DNA from: Desulfocicer vacuolatum DSM 3385
Lineage (GTDB): Bacteria; Desulfobacterota; Desulfobacteria; Desulfobacterales; SURF-7
Direction: 5' to 3'
Length of the DNA stretch: 10,941 nucleotides
NCBI GenBank assembly: GCA_945870015.1
Contig: CAMBQS010000077.1
Location: 1-10,941 of the forward strand
This document shows positions 5,611 through 10,941 of this stretch, piece after piece. The position numbers and the translations under genes are program-made. The notes beneath the pieces are model-generated. The model was not told where the DNA came from and searched no databases. It saw nothing but the letters and a program-made list of their open reading frames with translations. Numbering within the stretch: the stretch's first letter is position 1; each line of letters opens with the position of its first letter.

Positions 5611-8574
5611 ATGGAGCAATCGATTGAAAACCGTATTGAATTTTTTCGAAATGGCATGGCATTATTGCCGGAACCGGAAGATTCCAACCCAGGCACGGTG
5701 GTCTGCATCCGTGGTGAAAAGCCGGGACTGGATCGGATTTTTTGCAACTGCTTCAATCCTGGTCAAAAAACATGCCTGCATAAAAAAGAGTTTTCAAAGA
5801 TATATAAAAGCATAAAAGATAATCATCCCGGCGGACTTTTTGATGCGGTTTTTCAGGCAAGTGCATGGAATGATTTTCCCGGCAGAATGTGTGAGATCTA
5901 CCGGGAAACTCCAAAAACAATTCAAATGAATCTCGTCCATGAAGATCCGGATAAACAAATCGAAGTCGTGAATTCAAAAAATGAAACGATTTTTTTGTAT
6001 TATCCCCGAAATGGTGCGGATCAAAATGAGGGAAGGGATGAGATTCTGTTCATGGAACGTTGCTGGGATCATCCGGAACAACAAGGTAAGGCTCGCAGAA
6101 TGAAAGCCCTGCAACAGATTGCTCTTTTGACCATGACCGAAACCGAACGGGCAATGGAGCAGCGGGGAACGAAAACAAGAAGGCAGGCAATTGAAGAGAG
6201 TTTCTGGCACAAGGTAGCCTATCACTGTCACAGAACATATGAAGATCTTGAATGCCATTTCAGCGCCAGGGTTGACGAGACAGATCAGTCATTTCATTTA
6301 ACCTGCCGGGATCCGGAAAACCGGCTGGTTTTTCAAATTCCCGTCCAAAGGGACAAGGTTCCCCAGTTCATATCTGTTTTCAAAAACCGGATTCAGAACA
6401 AGGAAGATATCCGGATTCATCCCTTTCCCATGAAATCAATTGTCCGGATCAGCCTGAACAAGAATCGTGATCTGGTTATCCAGCGGTATGTAAGGTTTGT
6501 CGAAGAGGATGAAAAAACCATTCTTTATTTTAACCGGAAAGAGCTGGAAAAATACAGATTCGACACCTTATTCTATTTGAAGGAGAAAAAGCTTTTTGCA
6601 AAAATCGAGGAACCGGACAGGATTGCGGAAAAATTGAACGGAAAGTTCAAAATAGTCATCAAAAATTCAAGGATTCCGCAGTATCTGGACAAGTTTGGAG
6701 AAGACATCTGGAAACCGCCGCATATTGTTGATGAGGGAGTTCGAAATCTGAAAATTTTTAAGAGCTTTGATCGTGTTGAAATCGATCCAAAAGCGATTGA
6801 AAGAGACTGGTACTGGATATCTATTGATTATCAGTTCAGCAGCAGCAAGGTTTCTTTGTGGGAAATTTTAAAAACCAGAAAACAGGGGGAACGGTTTATT
6901 TCCATACCGGAAGGATGGATTGACTGCCAGTCACTCAATCTGAAAGATTTTTTATATATACCGGCGATTTCAGGTATGGATCTGTCCGGACAGGAAGATA
7001 CGGCTGCAAAGGTTTCGCAGCTTGATTTATACAGGGTCCGGGCGGCAAGTGAAAAACCATTGATCGTGAATGGCAACCAGGAACTGGTGATGTTGCTGCA
7101 ACATATTCTGGAAACAAAGCCTTTATCTCCGCTTCCGGAACTGCATGGATTGAAGTCAGAACTGCGCGAATATCAGAAATCCGGCACAGAATGGCTCACC
7201 TTCCTTTTTGAAAACCGGTTTGGCGGGCTTCTGTGTGATGACATGGGGCTTGGCAAGACACATCAGGTAATGGCGTTTATGATATGGCTTGCAGAGTATA
7301 TGAAAAAAGGACATTTTCTGGTGGTGTGTCCGACCACGGTTCTGAGCCACTGGGAAAGCAAAATAAAGATGCATGCCCCCGGTATTTCGGCAACTGCCTA
7401 TTATGGAATGGATCGAAACCTGCCCGATGTTTTTAAAAATGGCAATGTGCTTCTGACCTCATATGGTATTCTCCGGAGAGATATCAGGGAACTCAGCCAA
7501 TATCATTTTACTCTGGCTGTGTTTGATGAGGCCCAGTATATCAAGAATGCTGAAACCCAGGTGTATGAAGCTGCCTGTAAAATAAAGGCGGATATGAAAT
7601 TGGGTGTTACCGGGACGCCGATAGAGAACCGGCTTTCTGAAATCAAAGCATTGATGGATGTTGTCCTTCCAGGTTATCTGGGTTCGGATAGTCAGTTTCA
7701 ATTCCGCTATGTCAAACCCATAGAAAACAATTTTGATAAAAACCGGAAAGGAGAGCTTTCCAGACTGATCTCTCCCTTCTCGATCCGCAGGTTGAAGAAG
7801 ACGGTTCTTACGGAGCTTCCGGAAAAGATCGAGGATATCAGAACATGCAGGCTAAGCCCGGATCAGGTGAAATTGTACGATGATGCCGTTGCATCCAAAG
7901 GCCGCGGACTGATCGATCTACTGAAAAAGGGGGATCGGCCTGTGCCCTATATTCATATTTTTGCGCTGTTGAATTTTTTAAAACAGATCTGCAACCATCC
8001 TGTAATGCTGGATGATGATACAGAAGATTATGAGAAATATGAATCCGGCAAATGGGAGCTTTTCAAGGAATTGTTATCGGAAAGCCTGGAGAGCGGGCAG
8101 AAGGTGGTTGTGTACAGCCAGTTTCTGAAAATGATCAGCATGATAAAGAAGTACATTGAAAAACAGGGAATCGATTGCGTCACCCTGACCGGAGCCAGCA
8201 GAAACAGGGGAGAGATTATCAACAGATTCAATCATGATCCCGGCTGCCGCGTTTTTGTCGGAAGCCTGAAAGCAGGAGGCGCAGGAATTGATCTGGTTGC
8301 CGCTTCCGTCGTCATTCATTATGACCGATGGTGGAATGCGGCAAAGGAGGATCAGGCTACGGACAGGGTACACCGGATCGGTCAGAACCGCGGTGTTCAA
8401 GTGTTCAAGCTGATAACCGAGGGAACACTGGAAGAAAAGATTTCAGCTATTATTGAAAAAAAGAGAAACCTCATGGACAGTGTGATCAAAGAAGATGATT
8501 CGGGTCTCCTGAAAGTGTTCTCCCGTGAACAGCTTATTGAGATTCTTTCTTTTGGTTCAAGGGATTCATTTTAA
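5611..8574 (+). CDS. SWIM zinc-finger SNF2-family helicase/ATPase
   Basis: This is a 987-residue Swi2/Snf2-type double-stranded DNA translocase, presumably cytoplasmic or nucleoid-associated. The N-terminus carries a SWIM zinc-binding motif, C45-x-C47-x7-C55-x-H57. Residues 60-505 form a long region I cannot assign; many bacterial SNF2 proteins have an accessory region in this place. The ATPase core follows: Y521-Q-K-S-G (Q-motif region), DMGLGKT (544-550, Walker A), F638-DEAQ (639-642, Walker B), VTGTPIENR (666-674), then the second RecA lobe with VVYSQF (833-837), KAGGAGIDL (887-895) and DQATDRVHRIGQ (914-925). All core motifs look intact. Only three bases separate it from the recQ stop, so they are almost certainly co-transcribed. 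A GGAG lies about 13 bases before the ATG, a long spacing that suggests translational coupling to recQ. Its last nine bases overlap the 3' end of a convergent gene. A role in transcription recycling, repair or anti-phage defence is possible; sequence alone does not decide. Confidence 0.93.
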   Translation: MEQSIENRIEFFRNGMALLPEPEDSNPGTVVCIRGEKPGLDRIFCNCFNPGQKTCLHKKEFSKIYKSIKDNHPGGLFDAVFQASAWNDFPGRMCEIYRETPKTIQMNLVHEDPDKQIEVVNSKNETIFLYYPRNGADQNEGRDEILFMERCWDHPEQQGKARRMKALQQIALLTMTETERAMEQRGTKTRRQAIEESFWHKVAYHCHRTYEDLECHFSARVDETDQSFHLTCRDPENRLVFQIPVQRDKVPQFISVFKNRIQNKEDIRIHPFPMKSIVRISLNKNRDLVIQRYVRFVEEDEKTILYFNRKELEKYRFDTLFYLKEKKLFAKIEEPDRIAEKLNGKFKIVIKNSRIPQYLDKFGEDIWKPPHIVDEGVRNLKIFKSFDRVEIDPKAIERDWYWISIDYQFSSSKVSLWEILKTRKQGERFISIPEGWIDCQSLNLKDFLYIPAISGMDLSGQEDTAAKVSQLDLYRVRAASEKPLIVNGNQELVMLLQHILETKPLSPLPELHGLKSELREYQKSGTEWLTFLFENRFGGLLCDDMGLGKTHQVMAFMIWLAEYMKKGHFLVVCPTTVLSHWESKIKMHAPGISATAYYGMDRNLPDVFKNGNVLLTSYGILRRDIRELSQYHFTLAVFDEAQYIKNAETQVYEAACKIKADMKLGVTGTPIENRLSEIKALMDVVLPGYLGSDSQFQFRYVKPIENNFDKNRKGELSRLISPFSIRRLKKTVLTELPEKIEDIRTCRLSPDQVKLYDDAVASKGRGLIDLLKKGDRPVPYIHIFALLNFLKQICNHPVMLDDDTEDYEKYESGKWELFKELLSESLESGQKVVVYSQFLKMISMIKKYIEKQGIDCVTLTGASRNRGEIINRFNHDPGCRVFVGSLKAGGAGIDLVAASVVIHYDRWWNAAKEDQATDRVHRIGQNRGVQVFKLITEGTLEEKISAIIEKKRNLMDSVIKEDDSGLLKVFSREQLIEILSFGSRDSF

Positions 8575-8910
8575 ATCCCGGCCTTTCCCTATAAATAATT
8601 CTTTCATGTCTCCTTTTGTCTCGAAACTTAAATAGAGAAGATATGGTGCCAGAAACATGATTCCACCCAAAAAAGCGACCAGACTCAGCGCAAGTCCAAC
8701 AGGAGAATAGTTATTCCGCCACGCGACCCAAAGACCGGAAAGTATTAAAAAGCTCATAAAGTCTAAATTAAACTGTCCGGGCCAAGTCATTGCGATCATA
8801 TCGCCAAAAAAAACCGGCAACAGATTCCATCCATGATTGGATATTGTAATGGTTGTGTAAGCGACGATGTAGATACACATAACTGTCAAAAGAAGTCTGA
8901 ATGCTTTCAT
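8566..8910 (-). CDS. Small membrane protein of unknown function, co-transcribed with MarR regulator
   Basis: I do not recognise the family. From the ATG at 8910 it is 114 residues and hydrophobic, with likely membrane helices at about 4-24, 49-64 and 71-95 and a charged C-terminal tail (FETKGDMKELFIGKGRDLK). The loop between the first two helices contains NHGWNLLPVFFGD and TWPGQFNLDF, whose Trp, Gly and Pro residues look like conserved family positions. The start is set by an AGGAG site (plus 8919-8923) eight bases upstream of ATG. That site overlaps the marR stop codon region, so the gene is translated from the marR transcript. A TTG at 8928 would add six residues that read through this ribosome site and is unlikely. 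Its 3' end overlaps the SNF2 stop by nine bases on the opposite strand. As the only partner of a MarR-family regulator it may be the regulated membrane function. Confidence 0.75.
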   Translation of the reverse strand: MKAFRLLLTVMCIYIVAYTTITISNHGWNLLPVFFGDMIAMTWPGQFNLDFMSFLILSGLWVAWRNNYSPVGLALSLVAFLGGIMFLAPYLLYLSFETKGDMKELFIGKGRDLK

Positions 8911-8924
8911 TATTTTTTCTCCTC

Positions 8925-9341
8925 TCAAATTTTTCGAATCAGGCCGGTTAACCGTCTGAATTCTTTTTCAGCCCCCTTCTTCAGGCATTTTAAAAAATCA
9001 GCGTTTGCTGTCTCCATTCGTTCCGCCACCTCCTTGCCGGTGATTTTTCCTTTGTCGGTTAAAAAAATCCGGATGGAGCGGCGGTCGTCCAGGTTGTCTT
9101 TTCTGGCAATGAGACCGGCGGTTTCAAGACGATCCAGGATTCCCGTCATGGTGGAACTGTCAAGTTCTGTTTTTTTGCCGAGCTCGATGGAAGTCACACC
9201 GTCCTCATCATATAAAAAACGGATCACCATCGCCTGCGTAGCAGTGATATCTAAATCAGATACTCTTTGGCCCCAGGTTCTGGTTGCCAATTGACTGAGT
9301 TTGGCCAATTGAAAGAATATACACTCGTCTGCTTTCATCAT
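8925..9341 (-). CDS. MarR-family transcriptional regulator
   Basis: This 138-residue winged-helix repressor acts as a dimer, with helices at both ends forming the dimer interface. The winged helix spans about 34-97. The recognition helix lies near D61-SSTMTGILDRLETAG, and the wing carries the family signature D85-D-R-R-S-I-R-I-F-L-T-D-K-G98. Members of the family usually lose DNA binding when they bind small aromatic or phenolic compounds, or when a cysteine is oxidised. Here the cysteines are C7 and C119, and a redox role is not evident. The first of two adjacent ATG codons has an AGG six bases upstream. The gene is first in an operon with a small membrane protein 14 bases downstream. Its promoter is overlapped by two CTTGT-containing boxes (9356-9382), so autorepression is likely. 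The inducer is unknown. Confidence 0.92.
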   Translation of the reverse strand: MMKADECIFFQLAKLSQLATRTWGQRVSDLDITATQAMVIRFLYDEDGVTSIELGKKTELDSSTMTGILDRLETAGLIARKDNLDDRRSIRIFLTDKGKITGKEVAERMETANADFLKCLKKGAEKEFRRLTGLIRKI

Positions 9342-9355
9342 GTTTTACCTAAATG

Positions 9356-9382
9356 CTTGTATTCAATTTACTTGTGTACAAG
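9356..9382. promoter_or_regulatory. Operator-like boxes for MarR autoregulation
   Basis: Box 1, CTTGTGTACAAG (9371-9382), has 5-bp inverted arms around two bases and overlaps the -10 element. Box 2, CTTGTATTCAAT (9356-9367), repeats the CTTGT half-site 15 bases away and has a degenerate second arm; it lies in the expected transcript leader. Short palindromes of this size at the promoter are typical of MarR-family binding sites. The assignment to this regulator is inferred from position. Confidence 0.55.
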
Positions 9383-9408
9383 ATATATTTATCCATAAAT
9401 TTTGTCAA
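9380..9408 (-). promoter_or_regulatory. Promoter of the marR operon
   Basis: On the minus strand a consensus TTGACA (plus 9403-9408), a 17-base spacer and TATCTT (plus 9380-9385) form a strong sigma-70 promoter about 40 bases upstream of the marR start. The first operator-like box overlaps the -10. Confidence 0.75.
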
Positions 9409-9427
9409 GAAATTATTTTTTATGATA

Positions 9428-9458
9428 GGTTTTCCGTGAATCCGTATTGATCTGTTCC
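9428..9458. repeat. 31-bp direct repeat, left copy (downstream of fic)
   Basis: This segment matches 10781-10811 in the same orientation at 30 of 31 positions (T at 9453 against A at 10806). The right copy lies inside a coding sequence, where it encodes GTDQYGFTEN. The left copy keeps that reading frame on the minus strand but meets a stop two codons later. It therefore looks like a gene fragment, not a site in its own right. Sequence on either side of the two copies does not match. Confidence 0.85.
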
Positions 9459-9532
9459 GCAGATTCCGGCGTGACGGGGAAAAGAGCATTAGGATACGAA
9501 CCAACCTTACTCAGCGAGGAACTCCGTTCGCC

Positions 9533-10453
9533 TCATTCTTTATGGTTACTGATATATTGCAACAGGCTTTCTTTGGTGATTATCCAGTTACGTTTGAATT
9601 TAAAGGCCGGAATGGCTCCCCGCCGGGCTAAAACGTTCAAGTAATCTTTGGAGTAAGGTGATAATTCAGCCGCCTCTGCAAGGGTGATAAAGCGGGTTTT
9701 CACCTCTGGAATCGCTTCCAGATACAGATTGATGGTACGCTCCAGCGCACGGCCAACAAAAAAAATAAAATCATCCGGTTGTCCCCTGTGACCTTTATCA
9801 AGAGCGCCGTAATAACGCATCCGATCATTTTTTAAAATAATCGCCGGGCAATAGCCGTGTTTCATCAGTATTAAATTCATCAATAGCCGTGATGTACGGC
9901 CGTTGCCATCCACAAACGGATGAATACCAACCAGATCTAAATGGGCCAGGGCCGCCTGTTCCACGGGGTGTGTTTTGCTTCGGGCAAGTCTGGTTTTAGT
10001 AAATTTTTGCATGGCATCCGGAACATGCAGCGGGTCTGGGGGGACATGGATAGCACCCGAAATCCTGACCTGAATATCCCGGTATCGACCAGCATACCTT
10101 GAATCAATTCCTTTTAACACCAGACTGTGTATTTCGCGGATATTTCGTTCGGTGATCTGGGTTTCGGAGGTGGATAGATCCTCCACAAATGTAATTGCTT
10201 CCTTATGATTGATGACTTCCAGATGCTCTTTCAGGCTTTTATTGCCGATGGTCAGACCTTCTTCCAATACGATCATGGTTTCTTTCAGGGTTAATGTGTT
10301 GCCTTCAATGGCATTGGAGTTGTATGTCCACTCAAGAATGAATTGTTTTTGCAGGCGGCTGACAACTGACGGTGGCAAGGGTCTGAACGAATCGATCAGC
10401 TTTTTGCCCTCATCAATTCGAAAAAGCAGTTTTTTGATGCGATCGGATTTCAT
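9533..10453 (-). CDS. Fic-domain protein (class II) with C-terminal DNA-binding domain
   Basis: Fic enzymes usually transfer AMP from ATP to a hydroxyl of a target protein. The 306-residue protein has the complete catalytic motif H178-P-F-V-D-G-N-G-R-T-S-R189, so it should be active. The inhibitory motif (S/T)xxxE(G/N) is present in the N-terminal part, S46-N-A-I-E50-G51-N, which makes it a class II Fic in which the autoinhibitory glutamate lies in the same chain. The flap region before the core contains SGAIHVPPDP (132-141). The C-terminus (about 255-302, ITLAEAAELSPYSKDYLNVLARRGAIPAFKFKRNWIITKESL) reads as an excisionase/MerR-type helix-turn-helix. It is apparently monocistronic; no separate antitoxin gene is adjacent, as expected for class II. 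Its promoter is surrounded by three copies of a 14-bp box that the C-terminal domain might bind. There is no Shine-Dalgarno before the ATG. The target protein is unknown. Confidence 0.93.
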   Translation of the reverse strand: MKSDRIKKLLFRIDEGKKLIDSFRPLPPSVVSRLQKQFILEWTYNSNAIEGNTLTLKETMIVLEEGLTIGNKSLKEHLEVINHKEAITFVEDLSTSETQITERNIREIHSLVLKGIDSRYAGRYRDIQVRISGAIHVPPDPLHVPDAMQKFTKTRLARSKTHPVEQAALAHLDLVGIHPFVDGNGRTSRLLMNLILMKHGYCPAIILKNDRMRYYGALDKGHRGQPDDFIFFVGRALERTINLYLEAIPEVKTRFITLAEAAELSPYSKDYLNVLARRGAIPAFKFKRNWIITKESLLQYISNHKE

Positions 10454-10460
10454 AATTGAT

Positions 10461-10489
10461 TTTGTATCCGATCATATTGAAATTGTCAA
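10461..10489 (-). promoter_or_regulatory. Promoter of fic, with -10 directly before the start codon
   Basis: On the minus strand TTGACA (plus 10484-10489), a 17-base spacer and TACAAA (plus 10461-10466) make a good sigma-70 promoter. Only seven bases separate the -10 from the ATG (10453). Transcription should therefore begin at or next to the A of the start codon, and no ribosome site is present. Confidence 0.6.
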
Positions 10490-10537
10490 AAGAAATATGA
10501 TCGGATAGCGATCATTTTTTATCTATCCGATCATGTT
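10465..10537. promoter_or_regulatory. Three-copy 14-bp operator array around the fic promoter
   Basis: TATCCGATCATATT (10465-10478) is repeated as a perfect inverted copy at 10494-10507 (AATATGATCGGATA) and again in the first orientation at 10524-10537 (TATCCGATCATGTT, one change). Centres are 29 and 30 bases apart, close to three helical turns. The -35 hexamer lies in the 15-base gap between the first two copies, and the first copy covers the spacer and the edge of the -10. Partial copies occur at 10509-10515 (CGATCAT) and, inverted, at fic codons 2-5 (ATCCGATCG-like). This layout fits cooperative repressor binding. The binder is inferred, possibly the Fic C-terminal domain. Confidence 0.7.
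10494..10537 (-). terminator. Possible terminator of the G-x-D-x-Y repeat gene, formed by two operator copies
   Basis: On the minus strand, the operator copy at 10523-10537 and the one at 10494-10508 can form a stem of about 15 bp with one mismatch and a 14-base AT-rich loop. It is followed by TCTTTTG. It lies 26 bases after the stop of the upstream minus-strand gene. The T tract is short, so termination would be modest. The same bases also serve as part of the presumed operator. Confidence 0.35.
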
Positions 10538-10562
10538 GTATCCACCAGATATTCCGGACTCC

Positions 10563-10941
10563 TCAATCGGTTTCAATATTCCGGATCAGCTTTCTGTAAC
10601 GGAAGTTCGAGAGCGCATCCTTTATATCTCCATCCAGATCGATTCGCAGGTTTTGTCTGTTGTTGAATTGGATAAGATTGTTTTCTTCTATCTTGCCGTT
10701 GTACTGATCCGGATCCCCGCCATTATCTATAAAAAGCGATAGATTGTTCTCATCTTTATCAGGTGAAGTTTTGCTGTTCCGGTTTTCCGTGAATCCGTAT
10801 TGATCAGTTCCACCCTGATCCATGAAAATCGCAAATCCAGTGAGAGCTGCCGCAGCCTGGGAGAAAAAAAGATTACGGCTTTTATAAATGTCGTTGCCGG
10901 ATCGATCTGCCAGAACAGCTACTCCCATATCCCAGGCTGCT
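10563..10941 (-). CDS. 3' end of a gene encoding a G-x-D-x-Y repeat protein (partial)
   Basis: The reading frame stays open to the right edge of the window, so the 5' end is missing. An internal ATG at 10928 lies within a repeat unit and is not a convincing start. About 125 residues are visible. They contain degenerate units of the form G-x-A-(V/I)-(L/F)-x-D-x-x-G-x-D-x-Y: GVAVLADRSGNDIY, GFAIFMDQGGTDQY, and a weaker SLFIDNGGDPDQY. The tail (NGKIEENNLIQFNNRQNLRIDLDGDIKDALSNFRYRKLIRNIETD) is polar and charged. Arrays of such Asp/Gly/Tyr units occur in large, often exported proteins of unknown function. The Asp-rich turns suggest metal-ion binding, but this is a guess. The stretch encoding GTDQYGFTEN is copied at 9428-9458. 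Confidence 0.7.
   Translation of the reverse strand, partial: AAWDMGVAVLADRSGNDIYKSRNLFFSQAAAALTGFAIFMDQGGTDQYGFTENRNSKTSPDKDENNLSLFIDNGGDPDQYNGKIEENNLIQFNNRQNLRIDLDGDIKDALSNFRYRKLIRNIETD
10781..10811. repeat. 31-bp direct repeat, right copy (inside the G-x-D-x-Y gene)
   Basis: This copy matches 9428-9458 at 30 of 31 positions in the same orientation. It is in frame in an open coding sequence, so it is most likely the source copy. The two copies bound a segment of about 1.35 kb that contains fic, its operator array and the last part of the G-x-D-x-Y gene. Confidence 0.85.

Noticed and set aside
3412..8574. DISARM or another named defence system
   Set aside because: Only a SNF2-like ATPase and RecQ are present; no methyltransferase, phospholipase-D nuclease or DrmA/B-type gene is in the window.
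8833..9294. 153-codon + strand open frame opposite marR and the membrane gene
   Set aside because: It is antisense to MarR, whose family signature and operon signals are clear.
1..10941. tRNA, rRNA or CRISPR array
   Set aside because: No cloverleaf with TTCGA-type arm, no rRNA-like sequence and no regularly spaced direct repeats with unique spacers were found by eye. The fic boxes alternate in orientation and are only three.

Overview
The window reads as ordinary chromosome, with some accessory character at its right end, from an anaerobic Gram-negative bacterium. My best guess is the Desulfobacterota (Desulfobacteraceae-like). This rests on the rubrerythrin, the moderate GC content, a GGDEF protein with a guanine-pocket variant known from Deltaproteobacteria, and a foldback repeat of a kind common in such genomes. 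It is an inference from gene content, not a demonstrated assignment.

Left part (1-3303): a GAF-GGDEF nucleotide cyclase (+) converges on a rubrerythrin gene (-), with a shared hairpin between them. A roughly 540-base gap follows. It holds the rubrerythrin promoter, a 12-bp palindrome, a foldback (MITE-like) element of about 120 bp, and a good promoter for an alpha/beta hydrolase of the dienelactone-hydrolase type (+).

Middle (3304-8574): a bulged hairpin precedes a two-gene helicase unit on the + strand. The first gene is a full-length RecQ with an additional C-terminal helix-turn-helix extension. Three bases after its stop comes a 987-residue SNF2-family ATPase with an N-terminal SWIM zinc finger. 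Such tight coupling suggests the two act in one DNA-processing or protection task.

Right part (8566-10941), all on the - strand: a MarR regulator and a small three-helix membrane protein form an operon, with a near-consensus promoter overlapped by operator-like boxes. Next is a class II Fic protein (probable AMP transferase) with a C-terminal excisionase/MerR-like DNA-binding domain. Its promoter is framed by a perfect 14-bp inverted repeat plus a third copy, and the -10 box lies so close to the ATG that the mRNA may be leaderless. At the edge lies the 3' end of a gene for a protein with repeated G-x-D-x-Y units. A 31-bp piece of that gene recurs (30/31) on the far side of fic, so fic sits between direct repeats.

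The observations I rate highest are the altered guanine pocket of the GGDEF enzyme (predicted cGAMP-type or mixed product), the fic operator array with possible self-regulation and a leaderless start, the direct repeat flanking fic, and the RecQ/SWIM-SNF2 pair.
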